From Legionella waltersii (lineage in GTDB: Bacteria; Pseudomonadota; Gammaproteobacteria; Legionellales; Legionellaceae), in contig NZ_LNZB01000038.1 of the NCBI RefSeq assembly GCF_001468085.1, positions 25,395-89,394 on the forward strand: DNA of 64,000 bases, in the 5' to 3' direction. A model generated the notes under the pieces. That model saw only the letters and a list, made by a program, of their open reading frames with translations, searched no databases and was not told where the DNA came from. The stretch's first letter is position 1; each line of letters starts with the position of its first letter. Of this stretch, positions 18,375 through 27,798 are shown one piece after another. The position numbers were made by a program, and so were the translations under genes.

Positions 18375-18456
18375 GGGGACGGACCCCACTGGGGTCCGTC
18401 CCCGTTCGGGATTAAAGCAGTGATGCAGGGGACGGACTCCACTGGGGTCCGTCCCC
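18375..18456. repeat. Two tandem family D (REP-like) palindromes
   Basis: Two hairpins lie 24 bases apart. The first (18375-18403) is a perfect 13-bp stem, GGGGACGGACCCC against GGGGTCCGTCCCC with loop ACT. The second (18428-18456) is identical except for one base. Both are preceded by GATGCA and followed by CCCGTT. They lie between convergent argE and the RDD gene and could act as bidirectional terminators. Confidence 0.85.
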
Positions 18457-18468
18457 GTTGGGGATCAC

Positions 18469-18542
18469 TTATCCGCTCCCTTAGGGTCTCGGCTCGGTTT
18501 TGTCACATGCTATCCGAGCCGCGACCGTAAGGGAGCGGATAA
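18469..18542. repeat. Family A GC-rich inverted repeat
   Basis: Arms of 28-29 bases (TTATCCGCTCCCTTAGGG at the left and its complement CCGTAAGGGAGCGGATAA at the right) enclose a short loop. The arm interior reads CCGAGCCGCGACCG. It is the clearest solo copy of the arm that also ends the family B elements, and it sits 6 bases past the stop codon of the RDD gene. Confidence 0.8.
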
Positions 18543-18548
18543 TGGCAC

Positions 18549-19151
18549 CTAAAAGAAAGTCGCATAAATACTCAGTGCTGTAGATACTACAAGTATCATG
18601 GAGGCGGCAAAAATACGATAATGAGATAGTGGCCGGTGAGTTATCGTAAACTGTTCTGATTTATCCCAGGTACATATTTTGTTTTTATCTAATTCGAAAT
18701 AAGCACAAAATAGGGTGAATATGCTAATAAATGGAACACCTATTCCTTCGCCAAAAAACCAGACTTTTACACTTCGTTTGAATGCATGGAGAACAGAGGG
18801 TTTTTGGCCATTATTGGCTTGTATTCGAATGTTTAAAATCCATTTTCCTGGAGTTGTTCCCCAAGTAATCAGAAAAGCGGTTTCTACAAATATCCAGCAA
18901 AACAAACAACTCACTGCAAATGCCAGATAATAGGGGCCTTCAAAAAAGCTAGGCACAAAATAGAACAGCAAAAATGCAAAAACATAGGAGAAAAGAACTT
19001 CATCCACTGAGCGGGCCCAAAAGCGAACCCATGGCCTAACTAAGGGCTCTGATTTTTCTTTGTCGGCAGATGGAGGAGGGTTTTTTTTAGACGAATCATT
19101 ATCCTCTGGAAACGCCATATAAATTTCCGTATCTTTATTCTCTTCGCCCAT
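18549..19151 (-). CDS. RDD family membrane protein
   Basis: This 200-residue protein has a charged, Pro-rich N-terminus (residues 1-45, SSKKNPPPSADKEKSE) and then an RDD domain. VRFWARSVDEVLFSYVF supplies the Arg and Asp of the first helix, and FLITWGTTPGKWILNIRI is the typical TPGK loop after the second helix. There are about four membrane segments. RDD proteins are inner-membrane proteins of mostly unknown role; some are Na+/H+ antiporters. The start is supported by AAGGGATAA. Confidence 0.85.
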   Translation of the reverse strand: MGEENKDTEIYMAFPEDNDSSKKNPPPSADKEKSEPLVRPWVRFWARSVDEVLFSYVFAFLLFYFVPSFFEGPYYLAFAVSCLFCWIFVETAFLITWGTTPGKWILNIRIQANNGQKPSVLHAFKRSVKVWFFGEGIGVPFISIFTLFCAYFELDKNKICTWDKSEQFTITHRPLSHYRIFAASMILVVSTALSIYATFF

Positions 19152-19209
19152 CGAATTATCCCTTATTCAATACGTATTGTTAAAGTATAACAGATGATGA
19201 AGTGTAAGC

Positions 19210-22200
19210 TTATTTTAAACCATGATTTGAACGTTCAGTATTGGCTAGATCTTTGACTCCTTCAACTTGTTTAACCTTTTTCTTTGAAAACAGGGTACCT
19301 AGATACTCAAACACTGAGTTACTCTTTATTGTTTCTACTGAAGAATCATCTATTTCTACAATTTTAGGTTCAGGTTTAGGATACAGGTTGTTTTGCACCA
19401 TCTTAAACCCGTCAAAGATGCATCGTAATGCAAAAGGCAATATAAGCAAGATCAGCATCATGCTGAATAAGTTGGTTGATTCATTACAACACATGTAGTT
19501 GCCTACAGCTTGCAATACGCCAAAAAACATGGCAATTGCCATCGAATTGGAAATCAGTGTCGAAACATTGATATTACGGTTGTCCATAGGCAAATCAGCA
19601 CTTTGATTAATTTCATAAAATGCAATCCACAACCACAACAAGTCGAACCCTACACTGTACCAATGTTGGTGGTTCATTTCAGTGACGTTGGCTCCGACGG
19701 CTTTGGCTAAATCGAAAGTCATTTTTCCACTTTTAAGGGCTAAAGCCTCGCTTGGCTTTTCCTGAGAGTTGGCAAGGGGAGCAAATTGTTGCACAAATAA
19801 ACTTTTGGGGAGGTTGATATCAAACAATTCATAAAAAGATTTTTCTGAGCCGAATAATCGCCTCAACTGTTCTTCACTGATGTTTGATAAAGCGTCAACT
19901 CCTGGGGCGAAACTGCCATCTTCAGCTTGGTGAGCAATAACAACGTTGGCGTTTTTCATCATCATCACATCGTTTGAGCCATCACCATTTGCTACAACAA
20001 AATAGTGATGATTCTTAAGATAGAGAGCTAAAGCGCCTTTATCATTCGTACTCATTTCAGCAAAAATAATCACAGGTCGTTTGCTTGGTTCAATTTCCAT
20101 GACGGTTTCAAAATGCTGCAAAATCTTTTCCTTCGCGCCAGAGTAGATTATGGTTGAGTTAGGTGGATACATTTCATCTTCCTTCTCTTCTTTTTTTTCG
20201 GCTTCTTCTTCGATCTGTTCGGCACGAATAGTAAAAATGTGTTGGCTATTGAGTGGGCATAATACGTTTGCGATATTTTCTGCCGCTTTAATAGTGTCTC
20301 CAGTAGCTACGAAGACTGGCACGGAAATGTCTCGACATTGATTGATAAATTTCTCAGCACCTTTTTTTACGGGGTTATCCACAATAAAAGTGCCATGGTG
20401 CTCCAGGGATTGAAGCAGTTCAGTGTTTGAAGTCAGGAAAGATTCGATTTTTTGTTTGTCATCTTGGTCAAACATGTCTCTTAATGTGAGAAACTCTTTC
20501 TCAACAAGAGTGCATCTTCCTAAACACCAATCACGAGACAGAACTTCGGTTCGGCTTTGCATGCTGGTGTATGAGTGCAATAAATGGGTTCCTGCAAAGG
20601 CATCTTGCTTTGGTACTCCACAAAATACCAAGAAGTACTGCTTCCCGTCTTTAACCAAAGTAAATCGTCCACCAAATTTACGGTACAAACCAAGGTGGAA
20701 GGATTCAATTTCTTTTATCTCTTCCTTGATTCGTAGCGTTTTACGTAAGTGGTTATGTCCATGTATGGACACGTTCAGGCAATCCTGATCTTCTAATTGA
20801 GATTTGAAGAACTCTAACATAGCATGTTCTTCAGGCTCTAACTCTTTACTATTGTAGGTATAGGCATTACAAAATACTTCAAATGTCTTAAGCCATCGTT
20901 CTTGAGTAGGGAGAAGCAATCCCTGTGTTACTTTTAATGTGTCCTGGACTTCAGCGGGTTGGTCATCAGTCCATAGACCTAATACATTCATCTTATTGGT
21001 AGTAAGAGTACCTGTTTTATCAGAAAGGATTGCAACTCCTTTGGGAAATCGATCTCGATAATATCCCCCTAGCGCATTGCATAAATCAACTACCCGCAAT
21101 GCATCAATGGTTTCAAAGGATTGTTCTCCTAAGTTATTATTTAGTTTTTTCATTAAACGACTGTTTACAGTTTCACGGAGAAAGGCCTCAGAAAAAGGAA
21201 TCATCGTTTGAAAGAGTGTGAACATAAGCCTGAGAGTTTCCGCAGGCATGGTCGTAATATCCCTTTGTAAAAAGGCAGCCATGATGATGGAGCCTAATAT
21301 GGAATACAAAACACTTCTTTGTTTTCGCTCGGATATAATGTCATTGATTACGGCTTTCTTTTCATAGGCACTACTTAATACAAGCTCATTTTCTGGTTTA
21401 ATCTGAATAAATACACAGTCACTGCCGTATAAATTCAATTTATCACCGACTAAGACTCCAGCTTGTTTCCCATTTTTTACGGCATGTAAATCAATCTTTT
21501 TGTAATTCGAATCAAGGCTAGGCTTGGTTTTATGCTCAATCCAACGGTCTTCGCCATTTTGTGCTTTTAAATTGACACTAACTTGTTGCAACTCCACTTC
21601 CTGTGTAAATGTGTCATTGGTATCCTTCTTGAAAGCGATGAGTTCTCCTGAGAGTGGCACACAGGACAGATCAATGCTCTCATCACACAACACCAAATCT
21701 CCAGTTCGCAACTGATACCGGGGTTTGCTAAACAATTCAGCCCCATCACTGGTCCATCTTAGTACTCGATGTTCTATATGGTTGTACTCGTAATCATGTG
21801 CAAGCTTTTTCTGCTGCGCCACCATTTTTTTAATGGTTGAAGGCGCTAAATCAGCGAATAAGGCCGGTAGATTGCGAAATTTTTGAACTATTCTCTCCGC
21901 ATAGCGAGTGTTGTGTGAAATTAGACCTAATTGAAATAAACGAGAACTAACCATGAGTTCACTGGCTACATAATGGTTTATTTGAAAATACAGATTAGAC
22001 AGCAGAGTCAATCCACTAGAAATAGCGGCAGTATCTGAGCGTTGGGCTCCTAAGCCATATTGTCTGCGAACTAAAAAATCTTGCAGTTTCTGAGTCAGTA
22101 AGGAAATGGTGCTAGGAACGATGAGTGCGCTGGCTCCTAGACCTGCAATCAAGGAATATTCATCAGAAATATGGCCATCCAGTAAAAAACCAGTTCCAGT

Positions 22201-22674
22201 AAAAACAGAACTGTACATGTAGGTAATTCCCATGACTTCACTGGCTACAGCAGCTGAAAGCCCGACCTGGGAGGTGATTTTTTTGTCGGTGATTCGATGG
22301 ATGGCGCAATATCCTAGTATGGCTGCCCCAAAAAGAAACTTGACGATGAAATCGTATTCTGGGCTTCCAGTTTGATATTCGCTGATTGCTTCACTTAAAT
22401 AGTTTCCAACAATCAGTGCCGCACCTGAGGATATGGTAGGCCAAACATATTGCTTAAAATTGCTCCAGTCCATGGAGTCTAAAGAAAAGGTTAATAGGAG
22501 TGTATTGTACAGTTCAGCGATTCGAGATGAAACAAAGTTCCCAATCGTCATGATGCCATTGGTCAGATAGTAGGTTCGATCTGGTTGGGCGTCTCGAACT
22601 AATTGCAGAGACAGAGCCCTGTTTTGTTTGGAATCCGATTGTGGTGAACTCGTGCTATTTGGCTTAACTCTCAT
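19210..22674 (-). CDS. Large P-type ATPase (cation or lipid transporter)
   Basis: This 1154-residue membrane ATPase shows the phosphorylation motif SDKTGTLTTNKM at about residue 550, FVATGDTIKAAENIA at about 790 and the hinge ANGDGSNDVMMM at about 896. The actuator-domain TGES motif reads LSGEL, and DPPR-type sequence reads DNPVKKGAE. Membrane helices flank these domains in the usual order. The length and divergent motifs do not match the common heavy-metal or Mg2+ pumps and lean toward the large P4/P5-like group; the transported species is unknown. An AAGGAT site supports ATG at 22674; a TTG seven codons upstream is less likely. Confidence 0.82.
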   Translation of the reverse strand: MRVKPNSTSSPQSDSKQNRALSLQLVRDAQPDRTYYLTNGIMTIGNFVSSRIAELYNTLLLTFSLDSMDWSNFKQYVWPTISSGAALIVGNYLSEAISEYQTGSPEYDFIVKFLFGAAILGYCAIHRITDKKITSQVGLSAAVASEVMGITYMYSSVFTGTGFLLDGHISDEYSLIAGLGASALIVPSTISLLTQKLQDFLVRRQYGLGAQRSDTAAISSGLTLLSNLYFQINHYVASELMVSSRLFQLGLISHNTRYAERIVQKFRNLPALFADLAPSTIKKMVAQQKKLAHDYEYNHIEHRVLRWTSDGAELFSKPRYQLRTGDLVLCDESIDLSCVPLSGELIAFKKDTNDTFTQEVELQQVSVNLKAQNGEDRWIEHKTKPSLDSNYKKIDLHAVKNGKQAGVLVGDKLNLYGSDCVFIQIKPENELVLSSAYEKKAVINDIISERKQRSVLYSILGSIIMAAFLQRDITTMPAETLRLMFTLFQTMIPFSEAFLRETVNSRLMKKLNNNLGEQSFETIDALRVVDLCNALGGYYRDRFPKGVAILSDKTGTLTTNKMNVLGLWTDDQPAEVQDTLKVTQGLLLPTQERWLKTFEVFCNAYTYNSKELEPEEHAMLEFFKSQLEDQDCLNVSIHGHNHLRKTLRIKEEIKEIESFHLGLYRKFGGRFTLVKDGKQYFLVFCGVPKQDAFAGTHLLHSYTSMQSRTEVLSRDWCLGRCTLVEKEFLTLRDMFDQDDKQKIESFLTSNTELLQSLEHHGTFIVDNPVKKGAEKFINQCRDISVPVFVATGDTIKAAENIANVLCPLNSQHIFTIRAEQIEEEAEKKEEKEDEMYPPNSTIIYSGAKEKILQHFETVMEIEPSKRPVIIFAEMSTNDKGALALYLKNHHYFVVANGDGSNDVMMMKNANVVIAHQAEDGSFAPGVDALSNISEEQLRRLFGSEKSFYELFDINLPKSLFVQQFAPLANSQEKPSEALALKSGKMTFDLAKAVGANVTEMNHQHWYSVGFDLLWLWIAFYEINQSADLPMDNRNINVSTLISNSMAIAMFFGVLQAVGNYMCCNESTNLFSMMLILLILPFALRCIFDGFKMVQNNLYPKPEPKIVEIDDSSVETIKSNSVFEYLGTLFSKKKVKQVEGVKDLANTERSNHGLK

Positions 22675-22776
22675 GGTGCAAATCCTTTTGTACACTCAAA
22701 ACACTCTACTGTGACTTTAGAGGCCATATTGATAATTAACTTATCTGTACAAAAGGTTCAATAGGATTTTTAAAAT

Positions 22777-22959
22777 TTATTTAAATTGTTCTATGACTGC
22801 TTGATTCCATTGTTGTGGTTTTTCAATATTTGAGAGATGTCCTGAGTTTTCAAGCACCAAGAGCCTGCTGTTTTTTGCAAGGTCATGCATACTGATGCTT
22901 TGCTGTTTAATGACTGTTGCAAACTCAACCAGAATACCAATAGTAATTATTTTGTACAT
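22777..22959 (-). pseudogene. C-terminal remnant of an alpha/beta hydrolase
   Basis: Only about 60 codons remain. The last 45 residues (ISMHDLAKNSRLLVLENSGH followed by LSNIEKPQQWNQAV) match the C-terminal end of 3-oxoadipate enol-lactonase-like hydrolases, including the conserved catalytic His of the GHLS motif. The nucleophile elbow and oxyanion residues are missing. The truncation lies just upstream of the PmrA-type promoter of the next gene, on the opposite strand. Confidence 0.7.
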
Positions 22960-22990
22960 TATTAAGAAAATTTTAACAAAATGGGTTTTT

Positions 22991-23028
22991 CTTAATATTC
23001 CCTTAATGTTTTTATACTATTCTATAAG
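22991..23028 (+). promoter_or_regulatory. PmrA-box-like promoter
   Basis: Two direct half-sites, CTTAATATT and CTTAATGTT, are separated by CC (22991-23010). This matches the Legionella PmrA consensus cTTAATatT-N2-cTTAATatT, which is published knowledge of the regulon. Candidate -10 hexamers follow, TATTCT at the same distance seen at the other boxes here, or TATAAG slightly further downstream. The start codon it would serve is at 23072. Confidence 0.7.
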
Positions 23029-23071
23029 ACCTTTAAATAGAACATTTGTTTATGTAACCACGGAGCTCAAT

Positions 23072-23719
23072 ATGCCTAAAGCGCTGACCCATTTATGCAA
23101 AAAAGTCAATTTAAGTTTATTTAACGATACTTTGACCGTGTACCCAAAATCAACAGGCCCTAAAAAGCTACCAGTCATTAGAAATGAATTTGAACTTCTC
23201 TTGGCCGTGTTGTTTATGCAAATGGATTGTGCTAGTGCTGAGATCAATACATTTTTTATGACAAAAGATACTGAGCTTGGTGTTTATCGTTTTGTGCATC
23301 GTAATGACAGTGATCATGCTTTATACCATCAAGATGACTTCGATATGGAAGACGACCATTATCATGCTCAATTTGATAAAACCATTGATGCTACAAAACT
23401 AGACAGTATTTGTTCGATCTTGGAAAGAGAAAATATCATTACTTCTGACGAACATGCAAGCTTTATTAAAGCCTTCAAAGAAGCCAATACATTGCCATCC
23501 GTTCCAACCAAACTAGTAACTGTGTCTGTAACTTCATCTGTTCTAGTTACTGATCAGCAGACTTCAGTTCCAAAGATAACAGTTTCTAGTGAACAAGGCG
23601 CTACGACCACTTTTGCTGGATTGAAACGAGGATTTTTCAATGTGAAACCAACTTCAGTTGCTCCAAAGCCAGCTGTTGTAACTGCTCAACCCGAACAACA
23701 AACGGCTTCATTGCACTAG
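23072..23719 (+). CDS. Hypothetical protein with PmrA-box promoter; effector candidate
   Basis: The 215-residue soluble protein starts MPKALTHLCKKVNLSLF after a GGAG site 7 bases upstream. An ATG-less extension upstream would pass through the promoter and is rejected. Residues 1-150 are predicted mixed alpha/beta, with a His/Asp-rich patch (NDSDHALYHQDDFDMEDDHY). The C-terminal 65 residues are low-complexity, rich in Val/Thr/Ser/Pro. No family is recognised. The PmrA-type promoter and lack of a signal peptide make a Dot/Icm substrate plausible. A strong hairpin terminator follows. Confidence 0.72.
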   Translation: MPKALTHLCKKVNLSLFNDTLTVYPKSTGPKKLPVIRNEFELLLAVLFMQMDCASAEINTFFMTKDTELGVYRFVHRNDSDHALYHQDDFDMEDDHYHAQFDKTIDATKLDSICSILERENIITSDEHASFIKAFKEANTLPSVPTKLVTVSVTSSVLVTDQQTSVPKITVSSEQGATTTFAGLKRGFFNVKPTSVAPKPAVVTAQPEQQTASLH

Positions 23720-23729
23720 TTCCATCTGA

Positions 23730-23756
23730 GAGATGGTCACCTAGGGTGACTATCTC
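23730..23756 (+). terminator. Rho-independent terminator
   Basis: A 12-bp stem (GAGATGGTCACC against GGTGACTATCTC, one G-U pair) with a 3-base loop lies 11 bases after the stop codon. The T-run that follows is short and delayed (CCCATTGGTTTT), so it may also serve the convergent gene. Confidence 0.7.
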
Positions 23757-23787
23757 CCATTGGTTTTAAGACTCTGTTTTGTTTCAA

Positions 23788-25467
23788 TCATTGCATGGCA
23801 AGCAATTGGGATGTTTTACTATAGCTTGCTTCGCACTGAATAAGATCTGGAAAAGGCTTCGCACACCAGCGAATGGCTGAAGCTACAGCCAATTGATCTT
23901 TGATTTTTTGAACAGACCATTCCGCTTGTTCTAACAACAAAGTTCCTGCACAACACTGAGCTAAATGATAAGCCAACATTCGAGCTCCTAATTGTTGCTC
24001 TTCTTCGGATAGATTGGACATGGAATTCAAGTAGTTTTCGAGTTTATTTATCGCAACGATCAGTTTTTCTTTAGATTCGAATAAGGTATTATTTTTTATA
24101 CTATTTATCCGCTGATGCATATCCTGCAGGAAGGGGATAGCTGCATTCTCTTTATGGATTGCACGGAGCACATCAAGACTGAGTACATTTGTAGTTCCCT
24201 CCCAAATAGAAAGGACTTGTGTATTGCGCAATAACTGAGGAAGGCCTGTATCCTCTATATACCCAGCCCCTCCAAATGCCTCTAAAGATTCGCTGACCAC
24301 TTGTATGGCCTGTTTTGCAGAATACAATTTTGCAATGGGGGTGAGCAGTCTTAAAATCGCTTTTTCATTTTGACTGGCTTGTCCAAGCTCCTCTTTGCCC
24401 AGTAATTCAATGGCATGGAATACTAGGTGGAATCCAGCTTCAAATTCCAATTGCATTGATGCTAAGGTTTCCCTATGCAAACTGAGTTCATTAAGTGGGC
24501 GTCCAAAGGCTTTGCGTTTTTGGGCATAGTCCCGAGCAAGAGCTATGGCTCTGCGCATATACCCTACTGCGCAGCACGCGTTGTAAATTCGTGTTATGTT
24601 AAACAAAGAAGAAATTTTCTTGACGCCATTACCCTCTCCGCCAACAAGTATTGCTGGTGTTCCTTCTAATGTGAGTTCTGCTGTGGGTAGCGCTTTTGTA
24701 CCCAGCTTTTCTTTCAAACGGTTTATTTGTATGCCGTTGAGATTTCCCTGATTATCGCGAAGCTCTAGGTAGAACAGACTTAAGCCTCTACTTCCCTCTG
24801 GCGCTCCTTGAATGCGGGCGAGAGTCATGGCCATTTGCGAGGTAGTTGCTGAGGTAAACCATTTGACCCCATGGAGACGAAACTGTTGGTCATCAGGAAT
24901 TGCAATCGTGGAGGTGCCACTCACGTCTGAACCGCCTGTTCGTTCAGTCATCCATTGCCCAGATGTCCAAAACTGTTGCGGATCTTTACTGGTTAAACGA
25001 GGATATGTTCTTTGCTTTAATTGCTCATCCCCATAAAGTTCGATAGCCCGGGCAGCGCCATCGGTCATTGCTAAAGGACAGCTGTAAATTGCTGAAGATG
25101 GATGGAACAGATAAAGCTTTGCAAATTGATAGATACGGGATAAAGGCCCATATTTACGTTCATAACCAATTGCGATTAATCCTTCTTCAGCCGAAATTTT
25201 ATCTAATTCCAACCAGGCTGATGACACTTCTATGCGATCAATTCGTTTTCCCCAAGGAGAATAAGGGACGTGTTTGGGAGGATTTAATTCCGCTAATTGA
25301 CCTAGTTCTAAAATATCACTAGAGACACGGAGTCCCAATTGATGCAGATCAGATTGTATTTCAGCCAACATGGGGGCAGGAAGCTTCCACTGCAAATACC
25401 TTTGCAAGACACGATCTTCTTCAAATTGATTGCCTAAACTGGGAGGATCTTGAAAAAAATCGTGCAT
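23788..25467 (-). CDS. Acyl-CoA dehydrogenase, AidB-like
   Basis: This 559-residue flavoprotein is longer than the usual 380-residue acyl-CoA dehydrogenases, as expected for the AidB-like group. FAD/substrate motifs are present: WMTERTGGSDVSGTST, KWFTSATTSQMAMTLAR, YAQKRKAFGRPLNELSLHRE, and C-terminal EAFGGAGYIEDTGLP followed by IWEGTTNVLSLDVLRA. AidB homologues are linked to the alkylation response or to acyl-CoA oxidation, and sequence alone does not decide. AGGGAATAGC supports the start. The gene is divergent from the broken FAD oxidoreductase gene, sharing a 133-base upstream region. Confidence 0.88.
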   Translation of the reverse strand: MHDFFQDPPSLGNQFEEDRVLQRYLQWKLPAPMLAEIQSDLHQLGLRVSSDILELGQLAELNPPKHVPYSPWGKRIDRIEVSSAWLELDKISAEEGLIAIGYERKYGPLSRIYQFAKLYLFHPSSAIYSCPLAMTDGAARAIELYGDEQLKQRTYPRLTSKDPQQFWTSGQWMTERTGGSDVSGTSTIAIPDDQQFRLHGVKWFTSATTSQMAMTLARIQGAPEGSRGLSLFYLELRDNQGNLNGIQINRLKEKLGTKALPTAELTLEGTPAILVGGEGNGVKKISSLFNITRIYNACCAVGYMRRAIALARDYAQKRKAFGRPLNELSLHRETLASMQLEFEAGFHLVFHAIELLGKEELGQASQNEKAILRLLTPIAKLYSAKQAIQVVSESLEAFGGAGYIEDTGLPQLLRNTQVLSIWEGTTNVLSLDVLRAIHKENAAIPFLQDMHQRINSIKNNTLFESKEKLIVAINKLENYLNSMSNLSEEEQQLGARMLAYHLAQCCAGTLLLEQAEWSVQKIKDQLAVASAIRWCAKPFPDLIQCEASYSKTSQLLAMQ

Positions 25468-25600
25468 GCTATTCCCTATTGAGTTTTATTCAAAACAGTA
25501 TACAAAAGTCAGTACCAGGCAGATAGTCCTCCCTCTGTTTCATAAGCAGAATCCATGTTAAAACAATAGACTCACCTCACAACGTTAAGGATTCAATGTT

Positions 25601-27115
25601 ATGAGTAGAGACGATTGTAAGCAAAATGTGGCCATCATTGGCGGTGGTACAGGATTAACAACTGCTTGGGCACTGGAGAATCAACCTAACTTTAAAGTGA
25701 CTCTGTTTGATTCTCAAGATAGGTAGGGGGGACACGTCAATAGTATTGAGATTGATGGTGTTGTATTGGAGGGAGGTGCTGAATTTATTGGCCAACCTGA
25801 GTGTTATCCCAATGTACATACGCTGTTAGATCATTTAGGGGTTCACTTAAATAAGTTTGAATTGAACATGGATTTTCATGATTTAAGAGACGATGAGCAT
25901 CTGGTAATGCCTCCTATCTATCATGCTTCAGATGGAAAAGAGAGTTATTTGGGTAACTGCTTGTCTGCGTTGCTTTCAGTCGTTGGTTTATTCCGTAATA
26001 ACATCCCACAGAAAAAACTCAAGGTCGCTTTGAATCCGCTAATTGCAGAGTTGTGTGATTTATTGAATTTGAATGCAATCATCAACAGGGCAAAAAATAA
26101 GTTGCTCCATTCCGATGATGTGTTGACTTTAGAACAGTTTGTCGATGATTTTATAAGTAAGGACGCCGGCTTTCCCTATCACCGCGATCAATTTGCAAAT
26201 GACGTGTTATACCCATTAATCGCTTCAGGATGGGGGGTATCGATTGATACCATTAAAACTTTTGGTGCACATTGTGCAATGTATTACTTAGAGGCAGGGA
26301 AGGATTGGTATGACGCTCCAGATGGGCTAAGCACCTATATCCATAACATGGCTGAGCAATGTACAAATACCCAATTCAAAATAAACACTGCAATTAAACA
26401 AGTGGTACCGGTCATTGAAATGGGAAAAACAAAATACAAGTTGTTGCAGCAAGACAATAGCTTTCATAGCGACCCCGAAGGCAAGCCGATTTTATTCGAT
26501 GAAGTCGTTATTTCTACTCCAGCCTATTCATCTATGGAATTGCTGTCAGGGGTAGATGATTTAATGATTAAAGCATTGAGAGAAAAGTTAGCAAAAGTGA
26601 CTTATTATGATACCAAAATAGTCTTTCACAGAGACCCAGATTATCTCTCTCCCTACCATACTGTTGTGCATACTCGGTTTGATGGAAAAATAGCAGCTAA
26701 CACCATGTGTAAACAATGGGAGTTTTCGAGTGAAGAAACTCCAATCATGAAAACCTGGGTATTACCAGGACAAGCGATGCCCAAGAACGTCTTGCGTGAA
26801 GTGATGTATCGCCATCCAGTGATGGATATAAACTACTATGAGGCGCAACAAGCTTTACATCAATTTCAAGGTTATACTGGCCTGTGGTATGGAGGAGTAA
26901 TTGCGGGTCAAACCGATGCTCACGAGAGTGGTATAACCGTTGCCTTGCAAATCGCTATCAATAAGTGTTATCAAGCAGATTGTCTTGAAAGGAATGAGAG
27001 ATTAGCGATGTTTTCCCCATTAATTGAGGAAACTCTAGGGAAAATCGGTAAAGCTGGTAATGAGCTGGATATCACTGAACCTAGTGACGCGTATCTTGGA
27101 CTCATTGTGTTTTAA
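25601..27115 (+). pseudogene. FAD-dependent amine oxidase-like gene broken by an in-frame TAG
   Basis: From ATG at 25601 the frame encodes a textbook FAD-binding start (NVAIIGGGTGLTTAWALE, then VTLFDSQDR). It then meets TAG at 25724-25726 and continues in the same frame with GGHVNSIEIDGVVLEGGAEF to a stop at 27115, for 505 codons in all. The stop sits where relatives have an R-x-GGH motif, so a single base change of a sense codon (such as TTG) explains it. The rest, including DEVVISTPAYSSMELL and GLWYGGVIAGQTDAHESGI, looks intact. It is most likely a recent pseudogene; readthrough or sequencing error is possible. Confidence 0.8.
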
Positions 27116-27128
27116 ATACGGGTAAAAA

Positions 27129-27157
27129 CTGGGACGGACCATTGGGGTCAGTCCCAG
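27129..27157. repeat. Family D palindrome between convergent genes
   Basis: CTGGGACGGACC pairs with GGTCAGTCCCAG (one mismatch) around a 5-base loop. It lies 14 bases past one stop codon and 21 before the other, so it probably terminates both transcripts. Confidence 0.7.
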
Positions 27158-27177
27158 CCTCATCACCTAACACTCAC

Positions 27178-27717
27178 TTATTTCCGTATATACAGACAGT
27201 TGATCGTATCCTGCTGAATGGGTCCCACATTCGCATTGGTGTAGTAATACTGCCCATTCACTAACAGTTTGTCATTCTCAAGTGTCATGGATACTTTACT
27301 AAAAAAGCTGTTCAAATGGCCTTGTTCATTAGAAAACAGTTTTGATTGAATGAAAATAAGGGCACTTAACTCTGGATTCCAGCGGACAGAAACATGGCTG
27401 TTTTCAGAGCGAGGTCCTTGAGCTGAAGAGCTTGATTGAACTTCGCCAATAAAATACTTTTCTTCCATAAAACCATATGAAATAGCAATCCTATTTGGAT
27501 CTTGTTTGATTGAGAGATCCACGGCTTGCGTGTTGTCACACTGTCCTGTCCAATCGCCTGAAAAGTTCACTAGGGCTTCTCCTACTGGTGAAACTTGAGC
27601 GATTGTCAAAGCAGTAGAACTTGTGTTTAACCCTTCTTTGGGAAGCCATGGCAAAGCCATTGCGTTGTTCAAAAGAGTAAAAGGAACAACACTGATGAAA
27701 AGTATTCGTTTTAACAT
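27178..27717 (-). CDS. Small secreted protein, unknown function
   Basis: The 179-residue protein has a signal peptide (MLKRILFISVVPFTLLNNAMA, cleavage near residue 21). AAGGATTGCGTCT supports this ATG; the in-frame extension upstream lacks a start with a ribosome site. The mature part is beta-rich (VNFSGDWTGQCDNTQAVDLS, later VSVRWNPELSALIFIQSKLF) and contains two Cys (in GQCDN and NCLYIRK) that may form a disulfide joining the ends. It resembles small lipocalin- or META-like periplasmic domains in style only. The function is unknown. Confidence 0.72.
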   Translation of the reverse strand: MLKRILFISVVPFTLLNNAMALPWLPKEGLNTSSTALTIAQVSPVGEALVNFSGDWTGQCDNTQAVDLSIKQDPNRIAISYGFMEEKYFIGEVQSSSSAQGPRSENSHVSVRWNPELSALIFIQSKLFSNEQGHLNSFFSKVSMTLENDKLLVNGQYYYTNANVGPIQQDTINCLYIRK

Positions 27718-27798
27718 AGACGCAATCCTTTGAATGTAAAATATGACAGTCAGGATAATACACGGAATGAATTTTGTTTGCACGGTCAAATGAACTAT

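Noticed and set aside
20423..20788. 121-codon open frame antisense to the P-type ATPase gene
   Set aside because: It is inside a gene with clear catalytic motifs, and has Cys/Ser-rich unlikely composition and no ribosome site.
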